From assembly GCF_008923205.2 (NCBI RefSeq), contig NZ_WBMS02000033.1, forward strand, positions 1-64,000: a DNA stretch of 64,000 bases, given 5' to 3'. The translations under genes and the position numbers were made by a program. The DNA is from Actinomadura physcomitrii (lineage in GTDB: Bacteria; Actinomycetota; Actinomycetes; Streptosporangiales; Streptosporangiaceae). Positions 1 to 7,221 of the stretch are shown piece by piece (within the stretch, counting starts at the first letter, position 1; every line of letters starts with the position of its first letter). The notes beneath the pieces were generated by a model. The model was not told the origin of the DNA, made no database searches, and was given only the letters and a program-made list of their open reading frames with translations.

Positions 1-892
1 CCCCCTCCAGCCGCATCGCCATGTCCGCCAGCATGAACTGCACACCCTGGAAATCGGAGATCGGCTTACCGAACTGCCTGCGTTCCTTCACATAGCCGAG
101 TGCGAAGTCCAGCGCGCCTTGGGCGATCCCCAGGGCCTGGGCGGCGATGGTGATGCGGGTGTGGTCCAGCGTGGCCAGCGCCGTCTTGAACCCGGTGCCC
201 TCCGCGCCGATCATCCGATCGGCCGGGATCCGCACGTCCTCCAGGATCACCTGCCGGGTCGGCGACCCCTTGATGCCCAGCTTGCGCTCCTTGGCCCCGA
301 ACGACACCCCCGCATCGGACTTCTCCACCACGAAAGCCGAGATCCCGCGGGCACCGGCCGACGGGTCGGTGACGGCCATCACGGTGTAGTACTCCGACAC
401 ACCCGCGTTGGTGATCCACATCTTGGCGCCGTTGAGCACAAAGGCGTCCCCATCGCGCACCGCACGGGTCTTCATCCCGCCCGCGTCCGACCCCGCGTCG
501 GCCTCCGACAGGGCGTAGGAGAACATCGCCTCACCGCGCGCCACCGGCGCCAGGTACTTGGCCTTGAGCTCCTGCGAGCCCGACAGCAGCACCGGCACCG
601 TGCCCAGCTTGTTCACCGCCGGGATCAGCGACGACGACGCGCACGCCCGCGCGACCTCCTCGATCACGATCACCGTCGCCAGCGCATCCGCACCCGCACC
701 CCCGTACGACTCGGGCACGTGCACCGCGTGCAGGTCGTTGGCGACCAGCGCATCGAGGGCCTCCTGGGGGAAGCGCGACTCCTCGTCCACCTCCGCCGCG
801 AACGGCGCGATCTTGGCATCCGCCAGCTCACGCACCGTCGCCCGCAGCAACTCGTGCTCCTCCGACGGCGCGTACGCGGGAAAGTCGCTCAT
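1..892 (-). CDS. acyl-CoA dehydrogenase (3' end outside window)
   Basis: FAD-dependent acyl-CoA dehydrogenase, which would oxidise an acyl-CoA to the 2-enoyl-CoA in beta-oxidation or branched-chain amino acid breakdown. About 297 residues are visible. The family motifs YALSEADAGSD (residues 126-136) and KMWITNAG (157-164) are clear, as is GIKGSPT near residue 205. The C-terminal part that carries the catalytic Glu lies beyond the left edge. The ATG has a strong GGAGGAAC ribosome site directly upstream. The short-chain/FadE25-like subclass is my inference from overall sequence and cannot be settled from a partial protein. An AT-rich inverted repeat lies about 50 bases upstream. Confidence 0.93.
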   Translation of the reverse strand, partial: MSDFPAYAPSEEHELLRATVRELADAKIAPFAAEVDEESRFPQEALDALVANDLHAVHVPESYGGAGADALATVIVIEEVARACASSSLIPAVNKLGTVPVLLSGSQELKAKYLAPVARGEAMFSYALSEADAGSDAGGMKTRAVRDGDAFVLNGAKMWITNAGVSEYYTVMAVTDPSAGARGISAFVVEKSDAGVSFGAKERKLGIKGSPTRQVILEDVRIPADRMIGAEGTGFKTALATLDHTRITIAAQALGIAQGALDFALGYVKERRQFGKPISDFQGVQFMLADMAMRLEG

Positions 893-939
893 CGTTCCTC
901 CGGGTGGCGGCGCTCGCACATCATTACTTTGACGACTAA

Positions 940-957
940 TATTTGGACGCCAAAATA
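940..957. promoter_or_regulatory. AT-rich inverted repeat upstream of the acyl-CoA dehydrogenase
   Basis: TATTTGG-ACG-CCAAAATA forms a near-perfect inverted repeat in the only AT-rich patch near this gene. Its size and placement fit a TetR-type operator over the promoter, but the regulator is not in the window. Confidence 0.35.
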
Positions 958-1024
958 AGCGAGCGGGCCCCGGCCGGTCAAGGCGGAGGCGCGGCCCTCG
1001 GAAGTGGCCGTCGCCACAGTCCGC

Positions 1025-1900
1025 TCAGAGATGCTCCAGCAGCCTGGCCAGGGCCGGATTGTCGCTGCCGCGCCGCCACGCCAAACTCAGCTCGACCGGA
1101 GCGGGATCGGGCAGCTCCAGCGCACGGAACGTCAGGCCCGCGTACCGCAGCCGCGCCGCCGCCTCGGGGACGAGCGCGAGCCCCCACCCGCCGTCCACCA
1201 GCGCGAGGATGCTGTGCACCTGGCTGAGGTACTGCGCGTACACCGGGACGACGCCCGCCCCCCGGAACAGCCCGACCAGCAGCTCGTGGAAGTACCGCGC
1301 CTCGACCGGCGAGTACATGATCAGCGGCCGCCCGTCGAAGGCGTCCAGCGGCAGGGGGCCGCTTCCGGCGGCCAGCGGATGCCCGTTCGGCACGGCGGCC
1401 AGCAGCGCCTCGCGGTCGGCGGGACGCTCCGCCAGCTCCGGCGCGGCGACCGGCGGGCGGACCAGGCCGAGGTCGAGACCGCCTTCGGTGAGGGCCCGCA
1501 GCTGGTCGCGGGTCACCATCTCGCGCAGGACGATCTCGACGTCCGGCAGCGCCGACCGCGCGGTCTCCAGCAGCCGGCCGAGCGCCGCGTACGCGCTCGC
1601 GGCGGTGAACCCGACCGCGATCCGCCCCGCCTCCCCCGCCGACACGCGCCGCGCCGACAGCGCGGCGTGCTCCGCCTGGTGCAGCAGGCGCCGCGCCTCG
1701 TCCAGGAACGCGCGGCCCGCCGGGGTGAGCCGGACCGAGCGGTTCGTCCGGTCGAACAGCCGCACCTTCAGCTCGCCCTCCAGCAGCTGGATCTGCCGGC
1801 TCAGCGGCGGTTGCGTCATCCGCAGCCGCTCGGCGGCCCGGCCGAAGTGCAGCTCCTCGGCGACGGCGACGAAGCTCGCGAGCTGGGTGAGGGTGAACAA
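1025..1900 (-). CDS. LysR-family transcriptional regulator
   Basis: 291-residue LysR regulator. Residues 17-46 carry the winged helix-turn-helix (FGRAAERLRMTQPPLSRQI), followed by the usual linker and a periplasmic-binding-protein-like effector domain to about residue 285. The start chosen is TTG, because the protein then begins MFTLTQLASF like its relatives and an AGGG sits 7-10 bases upstream. No ATG or GTG fits. It is transcribed away from the kdgD-galactarate dehydratase operon across a 75-base gap, so it is probably the activator or repressor of that operon and of itself. The ligand, perhaps an aldarate, is inferred from context only. Confidence 0.9.
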   Translation of the reverse strand: MFTLTQLASFVAVAEELHFGRAAERLRMTQPPLSRQIQLLEGELKVRLFDRTNRSVRLTPAGRAFLDEARRLLHQAEHAALSARRVSAGEAGRIAVGFTAASAYAALGRLLETARSALPDVEIVLREMVTRDQLRALTEGGLDLGLVRPPVAAPELAERPADREALLAAVPNGHPLAAGSGPLPLDAFDGRPLIMYSPVEARYFHELLVGLFRGAGVVPVYAQYLSQVHSILALVDGGWGLALVPEAAARLRYAGLTFRALELPDPAPVELSLAWRRGSDNPALARLLEHL

Positions 1901-1922
1901 ACGATTCCCTACGGGTATCAGT

Positions 1923-1935
1923 GAATCCGAAATTC
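1923..1935. promoter_or_regulatory. candidate LysR operator in the divergent gap
   Basis: GAAT-N5-ATTC inverted repeat in the 75-base region between the LysR gene and kdgD. Size and location suit a LysR-type half-site pair. Binding is not shown by the sequence alone. Confidence 0.35.
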
Positions 1936-1975
1936 GTGTTGGACCTGGATCAATCGGCCATCCTAACCTCGGGCC

Positions 1976-2890
1976 ATGAGCCAGCACGCGCCCGACGAGA
2001 CCGCCCGGCTGCTCGGCTCCGGGCTGCTGTCGTTCCCCGTCACCCACTTCCGCGACGACCTGTCCTTCGACGAGTACGCCTACCGCGCCAACATCGCGCG
2101 CATCGGGCACGAGGGCGTCGCGGGCCTGTTCGCGGCGGGCGGCACCGGCGAGTTCTTCTCCCTCACCCCCGCCGAGGTCGGACGCGTCGTCCGCGCCGCC
2201 GCGGCCGAGGCGCCGGACCGCGTCCCGCTCATCGCGCCCGCCGGGTACGGCACCGCCACCGCCGCCGAGATGGCCCGCGACGCCGAGCGGGCCGGCGCCG
2301 GCGGGATCCTGCTGTTCCCGCCGTACCTCACGGAGGCGCCGCAGGACGGCCTCGCCGCCCACGTCCGCGCGGTGTGCGACGCCACCGGGCTCGGCGTGAC
2401 CGTCTACAGCCGGTCCAACGCCGTCTACCAGGCCGACACCATCGCGCGACTGGCGGAGGCGTGCCCCAACCTCGTCGGATTCAAGGACGGCGTCGGCGAC
2501 CTGGAGCTGATGACGCGGATCCGGTCGCGGCTCGGCGACCGGCTCGTCTACATCGGCGGGCTGCCGACCGCGGAGACGTTCGCGCTGCCCTACCTGGAGA
2601 TGGGCGTCACGACCTACTCCTCCGCCATCTTCAACTTCGCGCCGGAGTTCGCGCTCGGGTTCTACAAGGCCGTCCGCGCCCGCGACCGGGACGAGGTGCG
2701 GCGCCGCCTGGACGGGTTCGTGCTGCCGTACTGCGAGATCCGCAACCGCGGCAAGGGGTACGCGGTCAGCATCGTCAAGGCCGGGATGCGCGCCGCCGGA
2801 CGGCCCGCCGGGCCCGTCCGGCCGCCGCTGACCGACCTGACCGCCGCCGAGTTCGCCGACCTCGCGGCGCTGCTGGAGAAGGTGCTCTGA
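1976..2890 (+). CDS. kdgD: 5-dehydro-4-deoxyglucarate dehydratase
   Basis: 304-residue class I aldolase-superfamily (DHDPS/NAL fold) enzyme. The family converts 5-dehydro-4-deoxy-D-glucarate to 2,5-dioxopentanoate with loss of water and CO2. Visible features are GGTGEF near residue 55 (carboxylate-binding loop), the active-site Tyr144 in VYSRSNA and the Schiff-base Lys170 in FKDGVGD. The length is exactly that of the family. It is followed one base later by a talarate/galactarate dehydratase that would make its substrate, so the two form a short aldarate pathway. A 2,5-dioxopentanoate dehydrogenase, which would complete the route to 2-oxoglutarate, is not in the window. No convincing Shine-Dalgarno is seen, so translation may be leaderless. 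Confidence 0.93.
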   Translation: MSQHAPDETARLLGSGLLSFPVTHFRDDLSFDEYAYRANIARIGHEGVAGLFAAGGTGEFFSLTPAEVGRVVRAAAAEAPDRVPLIAPAGYGTATAAEMARDAERAGAGGILLFPPYLTEAPQDGLAAHVRAVCDATGLGVTVYSRSNAVYQADTIARLAEACPNLVGFKDGVGDLELMTRIRSRLGDRLVYIGGLPTAETFALPYLEMGVTTYSSAIFNFAPEFALGFYKAVRARDRDEVRRRLDGFVLPYCEIRNRGKGYAVSIVKAGMRAAGRPAGPVRPPLTDLTAAEFADLAALLEKVL

Positions 2891-2891
2891 G

Positions 2892-4055
2892 GTGCGCGGC
2901 CCCGCGGGTGACGCGGCCGGGGCCGCGACGCCGGACCGGGTCGCCTGGGTCGAGCTGTCCTCGGTCGCGCTGCCGCTCGCCGTCCCGGTCAGCGACGCGA
3001 AGGTGCTGACCGGACGGCAGCGCCCGATGACCGAGGTCGCGTTCCTGTTCGCCGAGATCGGCACCGAGGACGGCCACGAGGGCATCGGGTTCGGCTACGC
3101 CAAGCGGGCCGGCGGGCCCGGCCAGTTCGCGCACGCCGCCGAGATCGCGCCCGCGCTGATCGGCGAGGACCCCAGCGACATCGGGCGGATCTGGACGAAG
3201 CTGGCGTGGGCGGGCGCCTCGGTCGGGCGCGGCGGGCTCGCCGTCCAGGCGATCGCCGCGATCGACATCGCGCTGTGGGACCTGAAGGCCCGGCGGGCGG
3301 GCCTGCCGCTGGCCAAGCTGCTCGGCGCGCACCGCGACTCCGTCCGCTGCTACGACACCTCCGGCGGGTTCCTGCACGCGCCGCTGGAGGAGGTCCTCCA
3401 CAACGCGGAGGCGGCGCTGGCGGCCGGGATCGGCGGCGTCAAGATCAAGGTCGGGCATCCCGACCGCGCCGAGGACCTGCGCCGCGTCACCGCCGTCCGC
3501 GAGCGGCTCGGCGACGCGGTGCCGCTGATGGTGGACGCGAACCAGCAGTGGGACCGGCCCACCGCCCTGCGGATGGGCCGCGCGCTGGAGAATTTCGGGC
3601 TCACCTGGATCGAGGAGCCGCTGGACGCCCACGACGCCGAGGGCCACGCGGACCTCGCCCGCGCGCTCGACACCCCGATCGCGACCGGCGAGATGCTGAC
3701 CAGCGTCGCCGAGCACTGCGCGCTGATCGACGCGCGCGCCGCCGACGTCCTCCAGCCGGACGCGCCGCGCATCGGCGGCATCACGCCGTTCCTCAGGCTC
3801 GCCGTCCTGGCCGACCACCGGAACCTGCAGCTCGCGCCGCACTTCGCGATGCAGATCCACCTGCATCTCGCGGCCGCGTACCCGTCCGAGCCGTGGGTGG
3901 AGCACTTCGACTGGCTGGACCCGCTGTTCGACGAGCGGCCGGAGATCGGCGGCGGCCGGATGCACGTCCCGGCCCGTCCCGGGCTCGGCATCACGCTCAG
4001 CGAGCAGGCCCGCGCCTGGACGACCCGGCGGACCCGCGTCGGCGCCCGGCCCTGA
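2892..4055 (+). CDS. L-talarate/galactarate dehydratase, enolase superfamily
   Basis: 387-residue mandelate-racemase-type member of the enolase superfamily. The KxK pair is Lys184/Lys186 (KIKVGHP). Metal ligands are Asp215 (DANQQWD), Glu241 (WIEEPLD) and Glu267 (TGEM). The acid/base His is His317 (LAPHFAMQ). The local sequence around these residues closely follows the Salmonella talarate/galactarate dehydratase family as I remember it, so galactarate or talarate to 5-keto-4-deoxyglucarate is the best reaction call. Glucarate cannot be excluded. It starts at GTG one base after the kdgD stop, with GGAGAAGG inside the end of kdgD. Confidence 0.88.
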   Translation: MRGPAGDAAGAATPDRVAWVELSSVALPLAVPVSDAKVLTGRQRPMTEVAFLFAEIGTEDGHEGIGFGYAKRAGGPGQFAHAAEIAPALIGEDPSDIGRIWTKLAWAGASVGRGGLAVQAIAAIDIALWDLKARRAGLPLAKLLGAHRDSVRCYDTSGGFLHAPLEEVLHNAEAALAAGIGGVKIKVGHPDRAEDLRRVTAVRERLGDAVPLMVDANQQWDRPTALRMGRALENFGLTWIEEPLDAHDAEGHADLARALDTPIATGEMLTSVAEHCALIDARAADVLQPDAPRIGGITPFLRLAVLADHRNLQLAPHFAMQIHLHLAAAYPSEPWVEHFDWLDPLFDERPEIGGGRMHVPARPGLGITLSEQARAWTTRRTRVGARP

Positions 4056-4067
4056 CGGGCGCCTCGG

Positions 4068-4140
4068 TTGACCGGACAGGATTCGAACCTGCGACCCGCT
4101 GCTTGTAAGACAGCCGCTCTACCCGCTGAGCTACCGGTCA
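4068..4140 (-). tRNA. tRNA-Val (anticodon TAC)
   Basis: Full cloverleaf on the minus strand. The acceptor stem is TGACCGG/CCGGTCA, the D-arm is GCTC...GAGC, the anticodon loop is CTTACAA (anticodon TAC, codon GUA), the T-arm holds GTTCGAATC, and the discriminator is A. CCA is not encoded. The U1:A72 start of the acceptor is unusual for a valine tRNA. It is last in a four-tRNA transcript. Confidence 0.9.
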
Positions 4141-4173
4141 TCGGCGGAAACGCCCCCGCGCCGTTCCCGCACG

Positions 4174-4248
4174 TCCCCCGGGCTGGATTCGAACCAGCGA
4201 TCGCCCGCTTATCATACGGGTGCCCTCACCGGACTGGGCCACCGGGGA
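4174..4248 (-). tRNA. tRNA-Ile (anticodon GAT)
   Basis: Cloverleaf on the minus strand. The acceptor is TCCCCGG/CCGGGGG (with a U1:G72 end), the D-stem GCCC/GGGC, the anticodon arm CCCGT-ATGATAA-GCGGG (anticodon GAT) and the T-arm GCTGG/CCAGC. CCA is not encoded. Both the acceptor end and the A at loop position 32 are atypical for a main bacterial isoleucine tRNA, so it is probably a supplementary gene. Confidence 0.82.
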
Positions 4249-4277
4249 TCGGCCTTTCCCATGAGCGAAAGGCCATG

Positions 4278-4349
4278 CTGCTGGAGCAGGATTCGAACCT
4301 GCACCTTCGTGGTTCAGAGCCACGCGTCCTTCCGTTAGACCATCCAGCA
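4278..4349 (-). tRNA. tRNA-Gln (anticodon CTG)
   Basis: Cloverleaf on the minus strand. The acceptor is TGCTGGA/TCCAGCA with discriminator G, which with U1:A72 matches glutamine identity. The anticodon arm is CGTGG-CTCTGAA-CCACG (anticodon CTG, codon CAG) and the T-arm is GCAGG/CCTGC. The D-arm is short. CCA is not encoded. Confidence 0.9.
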
Positions 4350-4373
4350 TCGCGGGAAACGCGTACCGCGCCG

Positions 4374-4444
4374 TGCCGCCCGGAGGAGTCGAACCTCCAT
4401 ATCCGGGGTAAGAGCCCGGAGTCCTCCCATTGAACGAGAGCGGC
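4374..4444 (-). tRNA. tRNA-Lys (anticodon CTT)
   Basis: Cloverleaf on the minus strand. The acceptor is GCCGCTC/GGGCGGC, the D-arm GTTC...GGAC, the anticodon arm CCGGG-CTCTTAC-CCCGG (anticodon CTT, codon AAG), the T-arm GGAGG/CCTCC and the discriminator A. The D-arm looks more like a glycine-type tRNA than a usual lysine tRNA. It is first in the four-gene cluster. Spacers to the next tRNAs are only 24, 29 and 33 bases, so one precursor transcript is likely. Confidence 0.85.
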
Positions 4445-4507
4445 CTGTCCTGTTCGCCGAACCACACCGAGTCCTACTTACAGACAGAACTCGCTTTTTC
4501 ACCCTCC

Positions 4508-5099
4508 TCACTCCTCGGAGCCGACGTCATATAGAGGATGGAGGCGCCAATGCCCTCGCTCTCGAGCGGTCTTGCGTCGGTGGCAGTTCGCGCATCTGAC
4601 ATCACACTTCTCAATCTCTGCGAGCACATCTCGCCAGTGTCGCTCCGGGAGCATCTCAGAAATCGTATGAACGCTTGCCATCTCGGTGATCGAATTCGAG
4701 GACCAGCCAATCACCTTCCCCGCAATCGACACATGAGTGGCTCTGCAAAAACTCCTTTACCTTCGCTCGATTTTCAGCCAGCCGCTCCTTTCGCCACCGA
4801 GCAGCCTTAGCGATATACTTGTCGCGATTTTCCAAGTAATGTTTTTGACGTGCAAGCGAATGACACTTGCGGCACCGGGAACTCCGAAGCTCTTTTTCTT
4901 TGCTGCGCCAAGCAAAGTCCTCTAGCGGCCCATACGACTGACAGCCGCCGCACCATTTTCCATTCCACCTCACTCGAACGAGTGTACGAGACGGCCGCGG
5001 TACTTCGCAGCGGATCGACGAACTTCTCGCGCCCTTCTCCCGGCATCGACATTTCTCCCAAAGCGCCCATACATTGAACAACTTCGGTTCGTTACTCAT
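4508..5099 (-). pseudogene. HNH endonuclease, frameshifted
   Basis: A Cys-rich HNH nuclease of the phage and mobile-element type, in a patch with clearly lower GC than its surroundings. The first frame runs from an ATG at 5099 and has CGGC/CRKC zinc-knuckle pairs, a basic helix (ENRDKYIAKAARWRKERL) and the start of the HNH fold (CVDCGEGDWLVLEFDHRDG). It hits a stop near 4656, just after YDF. The rest of the domain (SEMLPERHW, then CDVRCANCHRRKTA) continues in another frame to 4508. A +1 or -2 shift at about 4657-4662 separates the frames. It is either a dead gene or an assembly error. Its neighbour is the four-tRNA cluster. Confidence 0.85.
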
Positions 5100-5142
5100 A
5101 TGGTGTGGGATGCTTCACGACCGCGCAACACCTTTTCACCGC

Positions 5143-5182
5143 GGACCGCCCCGGACCCCCGAAAAGGGGCCCGGGGCGGTCC
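5143..5182. terminator. strong 12-bp hairpin downstream of the small membrane-type ORF
   Basis: Perfect 12-base arms (GGACCGCCCCGG and its complement) plus an inner CCCC/GGGG pair around GAAAA. It lies between the HNH remnant and the 47-residue ORF, downstream of that ORF. There is no T-run, as is common in high-GC actinobacteria. Confidence 0.65.
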
Positions 5183-5194
5183 GGGAATGGGCGG

Positions 5195-5338
5195 TCAGGC
5201 GGCCCGGCCCCGGCGGGTGCGGGACGGACGCCCGCCGCGCGAGGGGGTCAGCAGCCGGGCCAGCACCCGGAACGGCAGGGTCACGATGTCCACGATCGTG
5301 CTGGCGATGGCGCTGAGCGCTGCGGTGATGCGGCGCAT
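5195..5338 (-). CDS. small hydrophobic/basic protein, 47 aa
   Basis: Short gene with an ATG preceded by AAGGAGTGG about 8 bases upstream. The protein begins MRRITAALSAIAS, has one hydrophobic segment (about residues 6-31, containing TLPFRVLARLL) and ends in an Arg-rich tail. Tiny actinobacterial proteins with an LPFRxLxRLL core are familiar to me as uncharacterised ORFs. It is followed by a strong hairpin and lies 54 bases from the methyltransferase start-side operon boundary. Function unknown. Confidence 0.6.
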   Translation of the reverse strand: MRRITAALSAIASTIVDIVTLPFRVLARLLTPSRGGRPSRTRRGRAA

Positions 5339-5392
5339 GGGGATCCACTCCTTCAGGTCGTCCTGGTGGAACCCATACCCTCACGTGGCGTT

Positions 5393-6187
5393 CTACACGG
5401 GACGCGCGCCGATGATCACCGTGGCGGAGTGCTCGCCGGACCGTTCGACGGACGCGGTGAGGCCGCTGCGGGCGACGGCGTCGAGCGCGTCCGCGACCTG
5501 CCGCTCGCCGGTCTCGAACAGCAGGTGGCCGCCCGGCGCGAGCCATCGCGGCGCCTCGGCGGTCACGCGCCGCAGCACGTCGAGGCCGTCGGCGCCGCCG
5601 TCGAGGGCGGCGAGCGGTTCGTGGGCGCGGGCCTCGGCGGGCAGCAGGCCGACCTCGCCCGTCGGCACGTAGGGGACGTTGGCGAGCAGCACGTCGACCC
5701 GTCCGCGCAGGCCGGCGGGCAGGGCGTCGAACAGGTCGCCCTCGTGGACGCGGCCGCCGGCGGGGACGACGTTGCGGCGCGCGCACCGCACCGCGGCCGG
5801 CTCGATGTCGGCGGCGTGCAGCTCGAACGCGTCCAGGCCGGCGACGAGCGCGACGCCGAGCGCGCCGGATCCGCAGCACAGGTCGACGACGACCGGGCGG
5901 GGCGGCAGGAGCCGGGCCGCCCGGTCGACGAGGAACTCGGTGCGGCGGCGCGGGACGAAGACGCCGGGCCCGACGGCGATCCGCAGCCCGCGGAAGGCGG
6001 CCCAGCCGAGGACGTGTTCGAGCGGGAGCCCGGCGGCCCGCCGCTCGACCATCGCGGCCGCCTCGTCCGGCGTGCGGGCGGTGGAGAGGATCAGTTCCGC
6101 CTCGTCCTCGGCGAAGACGCAGCCGGCCGCGCGGAGCGCGGAGACGACGGAGCCGGGCGGGAGAACTGGTGAAGGATCAACGGACAT
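5393..6187 (-). CDS. PrmC-like protein N5-glutamine methyltransferase paralogue
   Basis: 264-residue SAM-dependent methyltransferase. The N-terminal helical domain is like PrmC/HemK, motif I is VDLCCGSGALG (101-111) and the catalytic-loop motif is NVPY (170-173), where true PrmC has NPPY. The NVPY variant marks a known actinobacterial paralogue family of unknown substrate, so release-factor methylation by this protein should not be assumed. The ATG follows AAAGGCGCC. The 223-base gap upstream holds no gene I can support. The next gene reads the other way. Confidence 0.88.
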   Translation of the reverse strand: MSVDPSPVLPPGSVVSALRAAGCVFAEDEAELILSTARTPDEAAAMVERRAAGLPLEHVLGWAAFRGLRIAVGPGVFVPRRRTEFLVDRAARLLPPRPVVVDLCCGSGALGVALVAGLDAFELHAADIEPAAVRCARRNVVPAGGRVHEGDLFDALPAGLRGRVDVLLANVPYVPTGEVGLLPAEARAHEPLAALDGGADGLDVLRRVTAEAPRWLAPGGHLLFETGERQVADALDAVARSGLTASVERSGEHSATVIIGARPV

Positions 6188-6410
6188 GGCGCCTTTCGGG
6201 GATGCCGGCGGGCGCTCCTCGGCCGCCTATCGGCGGGCGGCCGCGCGCGGGCGAGGCGGGAGCACCCGGACTGGACTGGCAGGAACGGGACTCACCTCCT
6301 CGGTCGGTCCGTCGCGGACACCGGGAACACTACCGCAGGCGGTGCAACCTCCCCGGCCGGCCCGGTGTTGACCGGGGAAGGCACGCAACCGACGAAGGGG
6401 GTCCCGCATC

Positions 6411-7133
6411 ATGGGCGGCAACGCCGGCGGCCACGCGGAGAGGGTCGCGGAGGGCGACTGGACGGCGATCGGCGCGGAGGTGGACGCCAACGGCTGCGCG
6501 CTCACCCCGCCGCTGCTGACCGGGGAGGAGTGCGCGGAGATCGCCGGCCTGTACGACGACGCGGGACGGTTCCGCTCGACGATCGACATGGAGCGGTACC
6601 GGTTCGGCGCGGGCCAGTACCGGTACTTCGCCGAGCCGTTCCCGGGGCCCGTCGCCGCGCTGCGGGAGGCGCTGTACCCGCGGCTGCTGCCGATCGCCCG
6701 CGACTGGGCGGGGCGGCTCGGCCGTCCCGCGCCGTGGCCGGAGACGCTGGGCGAATGGCTCGGCATGTGCCACGCCGCGGGTCAGCGGAAGCCGACGCCG
6801 ATCCTGCTTCGCTACGGCAAGGACGACTGGAACGCGCTGCACCGCGACCTGTACGGCGATCTGGTGTTCCCGCTGCAGGTCGTGATCGGCCTGGACGAGC
6901 CGGGCGCCGACTACACCGGCGGCGAGTTCCTGATGGTCGAGCAGCGGGCCCGCGCCCAGTCGCGGGGCACCGCGACACTGCTCCCCCGGGGCCGCGGCCT
7001 GGTCTTCACGACGCGGGACCGTCCGGTGCGGACGCAGCGCGGCTGGTCGGCGTCGCCGGTCCGGCACGGGGTCAGCGTCGTCCGGTCGGGGCGGCGGCGG
7101 ACGCTCGGCCTGGTCTTCCACGACGCCGCCTGA
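6411..7133 (+). CDS. 2-oxoglutarate/Fe(II) oxygenase family protein
   Basis: 240-residue protein of the family labelled 'oxygenase, catalysing oxidative methylation of damaged DNA' (Oxygenase-NA). The double-stranded beta-helix region spans residues 125-240. HRD (144-146) supplies the first His and Asp iron ligands, His219 in VRHG is the distal ligand, and Arg230 in the final strand is suited to binding 2-oxoglutarate. GDLVFPLQVVIGLDEPG is strongly characteristic of the family. The DNA-repair role is only the family label and has not been shown for such proteins. AAGGGGG lies 12 bases before the ATG. Confidence 0.85.
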   Translation: MGGNAGGHAERVAEGDWTAIGAEVDANGCALTPPLLTGEECAEIAGLYDDAGRFRSTIDMERYRFGAGQYRYFAEPFPGPVAALREALYPRLLPIARDWAGRLGRPAPWPETLGEWLGMCHAAGQRKPTPILLRYGKDDWNALHRDLYGDLVFPLQVVIGLDEPGADYTGGEFLMVEQRARAQSRGTATLLPRGRGLVFTTRDRPVRTQRGWSASPVRHGVSVVRSGRRRTLGLVFHDAA

Positions 7134-7221
7134 CCGACCACGACGGGGGCTGGGACCGGTCATGGCACCGTCCCGAGGGCGCGACAATGGAGCGTTGACC
7201 GGGACGGGGGGTTCGCGGGCG

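Noticed and set aside
4445..4507. Attachment site for a mobile element next to tRNA-Lys
   Set aside because: I found no second copy of the tRNA 3' end and no integrase gene in the window.
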